A stretch of 64,000 bases of DNA from Uliginosibacterium paludis. GTDB lineage: Bacteria > Pseudomonadota > Gammaproteobacteria > Burkholderiales > Rhodocyclaceae. The notes below the pieces were generated by a model. That model ran no database searches, was not told the DNA's origin, and saw nothing but the letters and a program-made list of their open reading frames with translations. The stretch is from NCBI RefSeq assembly GCF_039631355.1, contig NZ_JBDIVF010000002.1:372001-436000 (forward strand), read 5' to 3'. The translations under genes and the position numbers were made by a program. How positions within the stretch are numbered: the first letter of the stretch is position 1; each line of letters starts with the position of its first letter. Positions 43,238 through 52,517 of the stretch are shown in pieces.

Positions 43238-45262
43238 ATGGAAACCCGCCAGCTCCTCGAACTCAGCCGCAGCCGCTTCGCCGCCACCCTGGTGCTGGCG
43301 CTGCGGGAATGCGGCCTGCGCCTGCCGCCCCTGCTGCAGGCCGTGGAGCGTGCGGCCGGCAGTGCTTTTGACGAGCTGGCCGAGCTGCGCAGCAAGGAAG
43401 ACTATCAGCGCAAACGCAGCGTCACCGCCTCACGCATCAGCCTGGTCCACCCCGAGGACATGGACCTCACGGTCGACCTGATCAACCTGAGCCATGCGCT
43501 GACCGACGCCTGCGAGCGCGAGCTGCCGCGCCTGCACCTGCTCTTCATGCGCCTGCTCGACCAGCACAATGCCGTGCAGGACCAGCTCCCGGTCGGGCCG
43601 GAAGCCGTCTGCATCGCGCTGCGTGGCCTGTGTGACTCCGGCGAGCTGCCGCCCGACCTGCGCCAGAACCTGCCGCGCCTGGCCCAGCCGCATCTCATCG
43701 AAGCCCTGCGCCTGTTCTATGCCGATCTCACCCGCGAACTGGGCGACAGCGGCGTGGAGCCGGCCTCGCTCACCCGCAGCGGCCAGGCGCCGGCCCCCAC
43801 GCGTCCGCCCGGGGGCGAAGACGTCTTCGCCGGCCCGCCCGGCAGCCTCGGTCACGGCGGCGGCTACAGCGCCGCCGGCCAGAACGAAGTGCTGGAGTCC
43901 GGCCACACGCTGGATGGCCCGCTCGGTCGCCTGCAGAGCCGCCTGATGCGCCGGCAGGCCGCCGGGGCGGGCGCCAGCGCCGCGCCGAGTCTCGACCCGG
44001 CCCTGCTCGCCGCCATCATGGAGCGCGTGTTCATCTGGCTCACCGAGCGCCAGCAGAGCGCCAGCACCACCGAAAGCACCAACCTGACCGAACTGCGGCC
44101 GCTGCTGCCCGCGCCCAGCAATGCCGCCATCGACGCGATCGGCATGGCCTTCGACGTGCTCGGCAGCGATACGCGGCTCTGCGCGCCGGTGCGCGCGAGC
44201 CTCGCCCGGCTGCGCCTGCCGGTGAGCAAGGTAGCGCTCATGGCCGGCGGCTTCCCCGCCAGCCTGGAGCATCCGCCGCGCCGCTTCCTCGAGACCGTGC
44301 TGCGCCTGGGCTTCAGCCTGCCGCCGCAAACGGGCGAAGAGCACCCGGTGTGCCAGGCCATCGAGACCGCCACCCGGCGTATCCAGCAGGAATTCGAACT
44401 GGACCAGGCCATTTTCAGCGAGGCCGGGGCCAGCCTCGAAGCCCTTGAAACGCGGCTGCTCGCCGCGCACGCCGAAGCCTGCGCAGCGCTGCTGCCGCAG
44501 GCGCGCCATGAAGCCCAGCGCGAGCACTCCCGCCATCACGCCGCACGGGCGATCCGGGCGCTGTGCACCGGCACCGATCTGCCGCGCCCGGTCCGCGTGT
44601 TTCTGGAGCAGCTCTGGATCCGCGTGCTGGCGGTCATCCACCAGCATGGCGGCGGCGACAAGTCCGGCGCCTGGCTGCGTGCACTCCACACCGCAAACCA
44701 GCTGGTCGAAAGCGTGGAGCCGCGCGACATCAACTCGCGCGACGCCCTGCTGAGCAGCCTGCCGCCGCTGCTGGCCGAGCTGCGCGCCGGGCTGGATGCG
44801 ATCGGCGTGCCCGAAGCCCTGCGCGAGCGGGCCTTCAAGAGTTTCGCCTCGGTTCACAGCGCCATCATTCACGGCCGCAAGCCGGACAACTCGCCCGACA
44901 ACGACATCATGTCGGCCAGCCCGCCACGCGTGGAGCCGATCAATGGCCTGCCGGGCGCCTTCGTGCTGCGCCTGCCGCCGACGGCCGAGCCCGATCGGGG
45001 CCTGCCGGATTGGGTCGGCCAGCTCGTTGCGGGTCAGTGCCTCGACCTCGAAGTGCCCGAACACGGCTGGCGCCGGCTGCGCCTGAGCTGGGTCGAGGGC
45101 CATCCGCGCGTGCTGCTCGGCGCCACGCTGGATGGCGACTTCCGCCTCATCCTGCCGGCGCACTGGCTCGGGCGCTCGGGCATTCCGGCGGGCCGGCCGA
45201 TTCCCATGCAAGCATTGTTCGAACTGGCAGCCGAAACCGCCGAGCAGCGGGCGGCGGGCTAG
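43238..45262 (+). CDS. DUF1631-family protein
   Basis: Large soluble protein of 674 residues. The all-helical body and the C-terminal pattern (DINSRDALLSSLPPLLAELR, then a short beta-rich domain with RLRLSWVEGHPRVLLGATLDG) match the DUF1631 family common in betaproteobacteria. A Gly/Pro-rich linker lies at residues 180-215. No enzyme motif or membrane helix is visible. The C-terminal domain is reminiscent of PilZ-type beta barrels but lacks RxxxR and DxSxxG motifs. It follows rdgB by 9 bases. Confidence 0.75.
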   Translation: METRQLLELSRSRFAATLVLALRECGLRLPPLLQAVERAAGSAFDELAELRSKEDYQRKRSVTASRISLVHPEDMDLTVDLINLSHALTDACERELPRLHLLFMRLLDQHNAVQDQLPVGPEAVCIALRGLCDSGELPPDLRQNLPRLAQPHLIEALRLFYADLTRELGDSGVEPASLTRSGQAPAPTRPPGGEDVFAGPPGSLGHGGGYSAAGQNEVLESGHTLDGPLGRLQSRLMRRQAAGAGASAAPSLDPALLAAIMERVFIWLTERQQSASTTESTNLTELRPLLPAPSNAAIDAIGMAFDVLGSDTRLCAPVRASLARLRLPVSKVALMAGGFPASLEHPPRRFLETVLRLGFSLPPQTGEEHPVCQAIETATRRIQQEFELDQAIFSEAGASLEALETRLLAAHAEACAALLPQARHEAQREHSRHHAARAIRALCTGTDLPRPVRVFLEQLWIRVLAVIHQHGGGDKSGAWLRALHTANQLVESVEPRDINSRDALLSSLPPLLAELRAGLDAIGVPEALRERAFKSFASVHSAIIHGRKPDNSPDNDIMSASPPRVEPINGLPGAFVLRLPPTAEPDRGLPDWVGQLVAGQCLDLEVPEHGWRRLRLSWVEGHPRVLLGATLDGDFRLILPAHWLGRSGIPAGRPIPMQALFELAAETAEQRAAG

Positions 45263-45302
45263 AATCAAGGCAGGCAAACTCCGCCTGCACCGGGAGATGA
45301 AC

Positions 45303-45617
45303 ATGAAAAAAACCGCATTTGCCGCAGCCCTTGCGCTGACTGCGCAGCTGGCAATCGCCCAGAAGCTCGAACCGATTCCCGATCCGCCCGCGCCCCCCGG
45401 CGTCACTGACGAAGAGCCCGATGTCACCATCCGCCAGCGGGGTGAAGACCGCTATGAGGAATACCGGGTGCGTGGCCAGCTCTACATGATCAAGGTGACC
45501 CCCCGCGTCGGCAAACCGTATTACCTGGTCTCGCGCGAGAAAGGCGGCGCCTTCGAGCGCGTCGACGACCTCGACCGTGCCCGCACCGTGACCCAATGGG
45601 TCCTCTTCAAGTGGTAA
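45303..45617 (+). CDS. DUF2782-family exported protein
   Basis: Small exported protein, 104 residues, with signal peptide KKTAFAAALALTAQLAIA. The mature part carries the DUF2782 pattern: EPDVTIRQRG, EEYRVRGQLYMIKVTPRVG, PYYLVSREKGG and the terminal QWVLFKW. Function is unknown; the family is restricted mainly to betaproteobacteria. The ATG at 45303 is preferred over 45297 because GGGAG is better spaced from it. A terminator follows. Confidence 0.88.
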   Translation: MKKTAFAAALALTAQLAIAQKLEPIPDPPAPPGVTDEEPDVTIRQRGEDRYEEYRVRGQLYMIKVTPRVGKPYYLVSREKGGAFERVDDLDRARTVTQWVLFKW

Positions 45618-45643
45618 GACCCCACTGAGGCGCCGCCCCGGCC

Positions 45644-45665
45644 GCCGCCACCCGGCGGCTTTTTT
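45644..45665 (+). terminator. intrinsic terminator after the DUF2782 gene
   Basis: GCCGCC (45644-45649), loop ACCC, GGCGGC (45654-45659), then TTTTTT. It lies 27 bases past the stop codon and 33 bases ahead of hemF, so hemF needs its own promoter or read-through. Confidence 0.85.
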
Positions 45666-45697
45666 CTTCCTGCCCTCCGCAACGGAATTGCCCCGAC

Positions 45698-46612
45698 ATG
45701 ACTGACCGCCCCGACGCCACCGCCGTGCGCGACTACCTCACCGGCCTGCAGGACCAGATCGTCCGCAGCCTCGAAGCCTTTGACGGCCAGGCTTTCCGCA
45801 GCGACCGCTGGCAGCGGCCCGAAGGCGGCGAAGGCCTCACCCGCGTCATCGAAGGCGGCCGGTTTTTCGAACGTGGCGGGGTGAATTTCTCGCATGTCTT
45901 CGGCAGCAGGCTGCCGCCTTCGGCCTCGGCCGGCCGCCCGGAGCTTGCCGGCAGCGGTTTCGAGGCGATGGGCGTGTCACTGGTGCTGCATCCGCGCAAC
46001 CCGTATTGCCCCACGGTGCACATGAATGTGCGCTTCTTCATTGCCAGACCGCAGGACGCCTCGGTCGAACCGGTGTGGTGGTTCGGCGGCGGCATGGACC
46101 TGACTCCGTACTACGGTGATGTTGAAGACGTGCGCCACTTCCATGCCAGCTGCAAGGCGGCCGTCGAACCCTTCGGCGCCGGGCTGCATCCGCGCTTCAA
46201 GGACTGGTGCGACCGCTACTTCCACCTGAAACACCGCAACGAGGCGCGCGGCGTGGGCGGGCTCTTCTTCGATGATTTCAACGAGACCGGCTTCGTGCAG
46301 AGCTTCGGGCTGACCCGCAGCGTGGGGGATGCCTTCCTCACCGCCTACCTGCCGATCATCGAGCGACGCCGTGACACGCCTTACGGCGAGCGCGAACGCG
46401 ACTTCCAGGCCTACCGGCGCGGCCGCTATGTGGAGTTCAACCTGGTTTTCGACCGCGGCACGCTCTTCGGCCTGCAGTCGGGCGGGCGGACCGAATCCAT
46501 CCTGATGTCGATGCCACCGGAAGTGAAATGGCGCTACGACTGGCAACCGGAGCCCGGCAGCCCGGAAGCTGTGCTCTACACCGACTTCCTGCCGGTGCGG
46601 GACTGGGTCTGA
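45698..46612 (+). CDS. hemF: oxygen-dependent coproporphyrinogen III oxidase
   Basis: Aerobic heme-pathway enzyme, 304 residues, converting coproporphyrinogen III to protoporphyrinogen IX with O2. Signature stretches include ERGGVNFSHVFG, HPRNPYCPTVHMNVRFF, WWFGGGMDLTPYYG, FFDDFNE and the C-terminal RVEFNLVFDRGTLFGLQSGG-type region (here RYVEFNLVFDRGTLFGL). Two genes of unrelated or unknown function follow in the same direction. Confidence 0.97.
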   Translation: MTDRPDATAVRDYLTGLQDQIVRSLEAFDGQAFRSDRWQRPEGGEGLTRVIEGGRFFERGGVNFSHVFGSRLPPSASAGRPELAGSGFEAMGVSLVLHPRNPYCPTVHMNVRFFIARPQDASVEPVWWFGGGMDLTPYYGDVEDVRHFHASCKAAVEPFGAGLHPRFKDWCDRYFHLKHRNEARGVGGLFFDDFNETGFVQSFGLTRSVGDAFLTAYLPIIERRRDTPYGERERDFQAYRRGRYVEFNLVFDRGTLFGLQSGGRTESILMSMPPEVKWRYDWQPEPGSPEAVLYTDFLPVRDWV

Positions 46613-46615
46613 AGC

Positions 46616-47143
46616 ATGGCGACTCCGAACAAGGCCCGCCAGCACCTGACGCAAACGCTCGCCGACACCGCCGCCCGCTATCAGCGCGAGTCCGTCATCC
46701 CGCACTGCCCGAGCTGCGCCGCGCCCTGCTGCAAGCTCGACAAGCTGGTGCTGGAGCTCGACTGGGCGCAGACCAAAGGTCTCTGGAAGCTGGAGGAGTC
46801 GCGCAAGGAATTCGACAAGCGCCTCGCCAGCGGCCGCGGCCCGATCGAGATCCGCCCGGCCAACGGCCTCTACTACGCACACAGCCGCCCCTGCCCGGCC
46901 TTCGACCCGGCCTGCGGCTGCACGGTCTACACCACGCCGCTCAAGCCGGTCGGCTGCAGCGACTTTCCGGTCTATGAAAACGAAGGCGAAGTGATGGCGG
47001 ATCTGCGCTGTGAAGCGGTCGATATCGAAGCGCTGAAAGCCCGTCTGCAGGAAGCGCTGGGGCCTGAGGCTCGCCTGCGCGAGCGCGCCGACCGCGACTT
47101 CCCCTTCCTCGTCACCCTCTCCGCCCGCCTGCCCGGCAAGTAG
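46616..47143 (+). CDS. YkgJ-family cysteine-cluster protein
   Basis: Protein of 175 residues that probably binds a zinc or iron-sulfur centre. Cysteines are spaced as in the YkgJ/UPF0153 family: CPSCAAPCCKLDK near residues 24-32, then CPAFDPACGCTVY and VGCSDFP, and LRCEAV further on. It starts 3 bases after the hemF stop, so the two are probably translated from one mRNA, which hints at a link to metal or heme metabolism. Exact function unknown. Confidence 0.85.
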   Translation: MATPNKARQHLTQTLADTAARYQRESVIPHCPSCAAPCCKLDKLVLELDWAQTKGLWKLEESRKEFDKRLASGRGPIEIRPANGLYYAHSRPCPAFDPACGCTVYTTPLKPVGCSDFPVYENEGEVMADLRCEAVDIEALKARLQEALGPEARLRERADRDFPFLVTLSARLPGK

Positions 47144-47152
47144 GCCCGCAGG

Positions 47153-48364
47153 ATGTGGAACAGGACCACGCGGGGGCTGATGCTGGGCACCGCGCTGGCC
47201 GGCTTTGGCGGCTGGATCGACTTTCTCGCGATCCTGACCCTGGCGGCCTATGTGTATCAGGCCAGCGCCAGCCTGATGGCGCTGATCAGCGCGATCTTCG
47301 TGCTGCCCTCGATGCTGCTCGGGCCGCGCATCGGGCGCTGGCTGGACCGCAGCCGGCCGCTGCCCATCCTGCTCGCCGCGCTGGGCCTGCGCACGCTCAG
47401 CACCGGCCTTCTGCTGCTGCAGGCACCCGTCGCGCTCTTCTGCGGGCTGCTGGTGCTGCGCGCGCTGTTCAACACGCCGACGGAGTCCGCCGCCAATCTG
47501 CTCGTGGCCCGCGTCGTGAAAACGGAAGACGTGCCGCGCTACTTCAGCATGCTGGGCGTGCTGCGCAATGCCTCGAAGATCGCCGCACCGGTCATCGGCA
47601 GCACGCTGGCCTCACGCTTTGGCGAAGCCTCGGCGCTGAGCGCATCAATCCTGCTGAGCCTGATCGCGCTCGCCCTGCTGGCCGCGGCCTTCCGGGGTCA
47701 GGCCGCCATCGGCCCCGGCACGCCGAAGCCGGTGCGCGAAGCCCCGGTCCCTGCCAGCGGGGCGCCAGTCGATGAAAACCGCGATCTGCTGCGCACCCTG
47801 CTGGGCACGGTGACCGTCTTTTCCTTCATGGTCTTCCTGATCAACAACCAGTTGCCGGTACTGCTGCACAAGGCAGGTTTCGACAAGGCGCTGCTGGGCC
47901 TGCTGGTGTCCTGCTCCGGCGCGGGCGGCATCCTGGCGGCCGCCTGGCTGGCCCGCCGCAAGCGGGCCGCACAGGCCGGGCCGGATCCGCTGCGCCTCAC
48001 CCTGTTCGCCAGCGGCCTCGTTGCGGTCTGCTTCATCGGACTCGGCTTCGCCTTCCGCTTGCCGCCGGCGCTCGCACCCTGGTTCGCCGGCCTGCTCTTC
48101 TTCTGCACCGGCCTCTGCGCATCGGTGCAGACCATCCAGTCCAGCGTGGTGGTGGTACAGCGCTTTCCGCAGGGCGTGGCCCTCGCGAGCGCAAGAATGC
48201 AGGCCTTCCAGAGCGGCGCGATGCTGATCGCGCCCTGGGTGGCCGCCCTGCTCATTCCTCACCTCAGCGTGTCAGCGCTCTTCCTGCTCGACGGCAGCGT
48301 CGCGCTGCTGGCCTTGCTGGGCGTGGCGACATGGGTCGGCCGCCGCTGCGCTCCGGTGCGATGA
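47153..48364 (+). CDS. MFS transporter
   Basis: Membrane protein of 403 residues with about 12 helices of the major facilitator type (LLGPRIGRWLDRSRPLPILL is a loop 2-3 motif resembling GxLADRxGRR). NTPTESAANLLVARVV in helix 4-5 and the ~30-residue central polar loop (PGTPKPVREAPVPASG) fit the fold. Substrate unknown. It follows the YkgJ gene by 9 bases. Confidence 0.8.
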   Translation: MWNRTTRGLMLGTALAGFGGWIDFLAILTLAAYVYQASASLMALISAIFVLPSMLLGPRIGRWLDRSRPLPILLAALGLRTLSTGLLLLQAPVALFCGLLVLRALFNTPTESAANLLVARVVKTEDVPRYFSMLGVLRNASKIAAPVIGSTLASRFGEASALSASILLSLIALALLAAAFRGQAAIGPGTPKPVREAPVPASGAPVDENRDLLRTLLGTVTVFSFMVFLINNQLPVLLHKAGFDKALLGLLVSCSGAGGILAAAWLARRKRAAQAGPDPLRLTLFASGLVAVCFIGLGFAFRLPPALAPWFAGLLFFCTGLCASVQTIQSSVVVVQRFPQGVALASARMQAFQSGAMLIAPWVAALLIPHLSVSALFLLDGSVALLALLGVATWVGRRCAPVR

Positions 48365-48378
48365 ACACCCACTGCGGC

Positions 48379-48399
48379 GCCCGGGCGAGTGACCCGGGC
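48379..48399. terminator. hairpin between convergent genes
   Basis: GCCCGGG (48379-48385), seven-base loop, CCCGGGC (48393-48399), lying 15 bases after the MFS stop and 7 bases after the GH28 stop of the opposite strand. There is no T-run on either side, so termination would be weak or Rho-assisted. Confidence 0.5.
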
Positions 48400-48406
48400 A
48401 CGCTCC

Positions 48407-50491
48407 TCACTTGCCGGTCACATTTGTAAAGACCAGAGCCGGCGAGTCGCTGACCACCCAGAAACCCGACGCGCTGTTGGTGACGCTCACATCGGTGAAG
48501 CTGCTGCGGGCGAGACGGCTGATTTTGGTGGCCGTCTTCGCGTTGGCGATCTTCACCCCCCGGAAGACCACGTTCTCATGGAAAGTTTCCGGATAGCCCA
48601 GCGAAGCGTCGGTGCCGGCATAGGCATCGACCAGGATCGGCGCTCCGCCGGCCGAGATGTTGTCGAGCGAGATGTTGCTGATGGTGATGTCGCGGAACTG
48701 CGCCACAGCGCTCGCCTTGCTGTATTGCGTGGTCACCGCGCTGTAGGCCAGCGTCATGATGAAGGCATTGGTGCTCATGTCCTTCATCGCGTTGTCGCGG
48801 AACACGATACGCCGCGCGCCGCCGCCGGTCTGGGGCTGGCTCTTCATGCGCAGGCCGTTGTCGGTGTGATACATCACATTGTCCTCGACCAGGAAATCCT
48901 GGATCCAGGCCGCCGTATGGCTGCCGGCCACCACTGCGCCATGCCCCTCGCGCATGTAGTTGTTGAAGATCCAGGCCTGCTCGGCCGGATGGCCGGCTTC
49001 ATAGTCGCTGCCCTGCCCGGCCGCGAAGTTCACGCAGTCGTCGCCGGTATCGAAGAAGTTGTTGTAGACCGTGATGCCGCTGCTGCTGCCGAACTCCACG
49101 CCGTCAGCATTGTTGATGTCGTAGGTCTTGGAGGCGGTGCCCGCCAGCACCACGTTTTCGCTCTCGAGGAACATCGGGCCGTGATTGGCCGGATTGAGAA
49201 GGGTGAGGCCGCTCAGCAGGATGTTCTTCACGCCGCGGAATGTCGCCAGACTCGAGCGCCGCTGGTTGTAGTACTCGGTCTCCTCTGTGCTGGTGAAAGC
49301 ACGACCCAGCGCGGTCTGGGCGGCGAGCACCTGGCTGCGCACGAGCAGGCCGTAGGCGTTCCAGTTCTTCACGCCGCTGTTGAGAAAGTTCGGCAGCTTG
49401 TTGCCGATCTCGTCGGTCAGCGTCACCCCGTCACGCACCCAGCCACTGCCATCGATCGCGCCCTGACCCACGATGCGCACATTGCTGAACACATTGCGGG
49501 TGTCGTCATAACCCTGGTGATCGGTCAGGGCCGCGGCGCCGTTGCGATGCGCGTCCGAGAGCAGGTTCAGCACCGAGGGCGGGCGGCGGTCATCCACCGA
49601 GCTGTTGAAGAAGCTGTAGAGCTGGTAACCCTTTTCGAGCGGGAAATCCGCCGCGTTCGAGGAGGCCTGCAGGGTGGCACCGGCCGCGATTTCCAGCGTC
49701 ATGTTGCTGCGCAGGAAGAGCGCACCGGTCACGAAAACCTTGCCGCTGGCGTCGTCCCCCGGAATCAGCACGCGACAGCCATAGGCCGAGCCGGAGCCCC
49801 TAGCGCAGTCATCGATCGCCTGCTGGATCACGGCGGTGTTGAGCGTGGCGCCATCGCCTTTCGCGCCGGCGGCCGCGACATTCACCGTCTTCGCGAAAGC
49901 GGGTGCGGTGCGGGCCAGTAGCGGCGCGCTGTCAGCAGATTCCTCACCCTTGCTGTTGACCGAGCGCACGGTGAAGCGGTACTCGGTATCGGCCTTGAGG
50001 CCACTCACGCTGAAGGCGTGGTGCCGCACCGACACATGGAAGTTCGCCGTATCGGCTTCGCGGAAGCCCTTGATGTAGGACGCGGCCGGCGAGTGCTGCA
50101 GCGCGTTCGCCGAGGCACTGCCCAGCAGGCTGCCGTTCAGGTAGACCCTGTAATCCACGATGTCGGCATAGACCTCCGGCTTCTTCCAGACGAGTTCGAT
50201 ATGGCTGTCGTCATAGGCCAGGGTGGGCACCTGAAGGGCGACCGGCGGCAGGATCGTCGCGGCCGAGGAGGCCGTACTGCTGCTCGCCGCAGCCGAGCTG
50301 CCTGCGCTGCTGGCCGCGCTGGAACTGGCAGCCTGACTCGATGCACTGGCCGAACTGGCACTGCTGCTGCCGGCCGGCACTTCAGGGCTCACCTGATTGC
50401 CGCCTCCGCACGCCCCCACCAGCCCCGCCAGAATCCACGGCATCGCCGTGCGGATCTGACCGCCGGCCAGCACTCCCCTGATTGCCCGCAT
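48407..50491 (-). CDS. GH28 (polygalacturonase-like) lipoprotein with fibronectin-type domain
   Basis: Secreted polysaccharide hydrolase of 694 residues. The N-terminus ends in a lipobox-like LAGLVGAC (C28), followed by a Ser/Ala-only linker at 42-78, then a fibronectin type III-like domain at about 85-195 (HIELVWKKPEVYADIVDYRV, TEYRFTVRSVN). The catalytic parallel beta-helix fills residues 200-694: NADG in NNADGVEF, DD in TGDDCVNF, GHG in EGHGAVVAGSH and RMK in LRMKS, i.e. all four GH28 catalytic motifs. The domain order is like exo-polygalacturonases such as PehX. It would act outside the cell or on the cell surface on pectin or a related polymer. Confidence 0.9.
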   Translation of the reverse strand: MRAIRGVLAGGQIRTAMPWILAGLVGACGGGNQVSPEVPAGSSSASSASASSQAASSSAASSAGSSAAASSSTASSAATILPPVALQVPTLAYDDSHIELVWKKPEVYADIVDYRVYLNGSLLGSASANALQHSPAASYIKGFREADTANFHVSVRHHAFSVSGLKADTEYRFTVRSVNSKGEESADSAPLLARTAPAFAKTVNVAAAGAKGDGATLNTAVIQQAIDDCARGSGSAYGCRVLIPGDDASGKVFVTGALFLRSNMTLEIAAGATLQASSNAADFPLEKGYQLYSFFNSSVDDRRPPSVLNLLSDAHRNGAAALTDHQGYDDTRNVFSNVRIVGQGAIDGSGWVRDGVTLTDEIGNKLPNFLNSGVKNWNAYGLLVRSQVLAAQTALGRAFTSTEETEYYNQRRSSLATFRGVKNILLSGLTLLNPANHGPMFLESENVVLAGTASKTYDINNADGVEFGSSSGITVYNNFFDTGDDCVNFAAGQGSDYEAGHPAEQAWIFNNYMREGHGAVVAGSHTAAWIQDFLVEDNVMYHTDNGLRMKSQPQTGGGARRIVFRDNAMKDMSTNAFIMTLAYSAVTTQYSKASAVAQFRDITISNISLDNISAGGAPILVDAYAGTDASLGYPETFHENVVFRGVKIANAKTATKISRLARSSFTDVSVTNSASGFWVVSDSPALVFTNVTGK

Positions 50492-50668
50492 GCTGTCTCC
50501 CCCTTTTTTTGCGTCGTTCCTGTTGCGTGCGGGGCAGTATAGGGGGTCGGAGAGGCTTGAAATTTCAGCTTTTTCTCAGCGCTCCGGTCGATTTTTGACG
50601 CGCCTCGGCCAAGGCGCACGGCGCGCAAACGGACGCTTCAGGACGGGCAAAACGACGAGGTGGTCCGC

Positions 50669-51154
50669 TCAGTCCTTGCGGACATCCGCCCAGGGCGCGG
50701 CGGTCAGCTGCGCGAGCTGGGCGGGGCTGAGGGGGAAGACGGCGTTGGGCGTGCCGGCAGCCGACCAGATGCGCGGGAAGCGCTGCAGGTCGGCATCGAG
50801 AAACAGGCGCAGCGGCGCGGGATGGCCCAGGGGCGCCACGCCGCCCACCACATAACCGGTGGCTTGCAGCACGAAGTCGGCATCCGCACGGCCGGGCTTC
50901 TCGCCCAGCAGTGCAGCAAGCTTCTTTTCGCAGATGCGGTTGGCACCACTGGCGATGACCACCGCTGCCGCGCCGCTCTGCCTGCCACGAAACACCACGG
51001 TCTTGGCGATTTCTTCGACCGCGCAGCCCACCGCGGCCGCGGCTTCGGCCGAGCTGTGCGTGCTCTGCTCGAACTCCACCACGGTGGCGGAAATACCGGC
51101 GGCATCCAGCAGGCGCTGGATGCGTATGGCGTCAGGGTGCGTAGTGGTTTTCAT
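50669..51154 (-). CDS. YbaK/ProX-type aminoacyl-tRNA deacylase
   Basis: Trans-editing hydrolase family protein, 161 residues. The YbaK fold is marked by EEIAKTVVFRG (catalytic Lys), GYVVGGVAPLGHP and FPRIWSAAGTPNAVF. The family hydrolyses mischarged tRNAs (Cys-tRNAPro or Ala-tRNAPro, depending on branch); the branch is not certain here. The gene starts 8 bases after the apt stop on the same strand. Confidence 0.88.
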   Translation of the reverse strand: MKTTTHPDAIRIQRLLDAAGISATVVEFEQSTHSSAEAAAAVGCAVEEIAKTVVFRGRQSGAAAVVIASGANRICEKKLAALLGEKPGRADADFVLQATGYVVGGVAPLGHPAPLRLFLDADLQRFPRIWSAAGTPNAVFPLSPAQLAQLTAAPWADVRKD

Positions 51155-51161
51155 GGCGCGC

Positions 51162-51719
51162 TCAGTGGCCGGCGAAGTCGACCAGCGTGAAGAGTTTCAG
51201 ACCCGCCTCACGCAGCAGCTTCGAGCCGCCCAGCTCGGGCAGGTCGACGATGGCGGCACCTTCGACCACGGTCGCACCGAGACGCTCGAGCAGCTTCTTG
51301 CCAGCCATCATGGTGCCGCCGGTGGCGATCAGGTCGTCGATCAGCAGTACGCGATCGCCGGCCTTGCAGGCGTCGGCATGCATCTCGACGGTGGCGCTGC
51401 CGTATTCGAGTTCGTACTCCTCGGCGATCGTGGTGTAGGGCAGCTTGCCCTTCTTGCGGATCGGCACGAAGCCCACATTGAGCTCGTAAGCCACGATGGA
51501 GCCGATGATGAAGCCGCGTGCGTCCAGCCCGGCCACCACGTCGATCTTCTGATGCATGTAACGCAGCACGAAATGCTGGACCAGCACCCGCAGGCTCTCC
51601 GGGTTCTGCAGCAGCGGCGTGATGTCGCGGAACTGCACGCCGGGAATGGGCCAGTCGGGAACGGTACGGATGTGGTCACGCAGATAATTCGGGTCGAGCA
51701 GCATGGAACAGGCCTTCAT
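51162..51719 (-). CDS. apt: adenine phosphoribosyltransferase
   Basis: Purine salvage enzyme of 185 residues making AMP from adenine and PRPP. The PRPP motif is VLLIDDLIATGGT; GLDARGFIIGSIVAYELN and PIRKKGKLPY are the flanking Apt-specific stretches. An alternative start at 51704 (MLLDPNYL) has GAAGG ahead of it, so the first five residues are uncertain. The YbaK-type gene follows 8 bases downstream. Confidence 0.95.
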   Translation of the reverse strand: MKACSMLLDPNYLRDHIRTVPDWPIPGVQFRDITPLLQNPESLRVLVQHFVLRYMHQKIDVVAGLDARGFIIGSIVAYELNVGFVPIRKKGKLPYTTIAEEYELEYGSATVEMHADACKAGDRVLLIDDLIATGGTMMAGKKLLERLGATVVEGAAIVDLPELGGSKLLREAGLKLFTLVDFAGH

Positions 51720-51906
51720 GGGGGTAATCCCGGGATTCTAGCCGCGGCAGGCACGCCCGGCGCCACTGTTATACTGCTGCCTTGACCGGGCACAGATCCG
51801 GCACCTTCTCCCAACCATTTGATTCCGTTTGATGATTGCCGCGCCGGCACGGTGCGCACGCCCACCGCGCGCGCCACACGGCAGGCCGGAGACCGGAAGA
51901 GAGACC

Positions 51907-52473
51907 ATGAGCAAACCCTTCTCGCACCACCTCGAAGCCTTCCTCTTCGGCAGCCGCTGGCTGCAAGCCCCGCTCTACCTCGGCCTGGTTTTTGCCCAGG
52001 GCGTGTATGTGTTCAAGTTCCTGCAGGAGCTGGTTCATCTCGTCAGCCATACTGTCTCGCTGAGCGAGGTCGAGATCATGCTGATCGTGCTGGGCCTGAT
52101 CGACGTGGTCATGGTGGCCAACCTGCTGATCATGGTGACCGTGGGGGGTTACCAGACCTTCGTGTCCCGCCTGGATCTGGATGACCATCCCGATCAGCCG
52201 GAGTGGCTCTCGCATGTGAATGCCGGCGTGCTGAAGGTCAAGCTCGCCACCGCACTGATCGGCATCTCGTCGATCCACCTGCTCAAGACCTTCATCGAAG
52301 TCGGCAGCAAGATGGCCCAGGCGCCTGATGCGTTTTCGCTGACCAAGCTCGAGCACGGCGTCATGTTCCAGGTCGGCATCCACCTGACCTTCGTGATCTC
52401 CGCACTGCTCATGGCCTACACCGACAAGCTGATGAACAGCACGCTTGTCCTCACCAAAGAACTCGAACACTGA
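51907..52473 (+). CDS. UPF0114/YqhA-family membrane protein
   Basis: Integral membrane protein, 188 residues, with four hydrophobic helices. It has the conserved LFGSRWLQAPLYLGLVFAQG start, the helix VEIMLIVLGLIDVVMVANLL, and HLLKTFIEVG followed by the C-terminal helix; length and pattern match YqhA. Function unknown. The ATG at 51907 is preceded by GGAAGAGAG. The fumarase gene starts 44 bases downstream. Confidence 0.9.
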   Translation: MSKPFSHHLEAFLFGSRWLQAPLYLGLVFAQGVYVFKFLQELVHLVSHTVSLSEVEIMLIVLGLIDVVMVANLLIMVTVGGYQTFVSRLDLDDHPDQPEWLSHVNAGVLKVKLATALIGISSIHLLKTFIEVGSKMAQAPDAFSLTKLEHGVMFQVGIHLTFVISALLMAYTDKLMNSTLVLTKELEH

Positions 52474-52517
52474 TCCAACCGCCCCGCACAGCCCCATTTC
52501 TCTGACAGGAAACCGCC

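Noticed and set aside
48389..49921. 510-codon plus-strand frame opposite the GH28 gene
   Set aside because: The opposite strand has all GH28 catalytic motifs. The plus-strand product has no such features and reads as His/Ala-rich noise.
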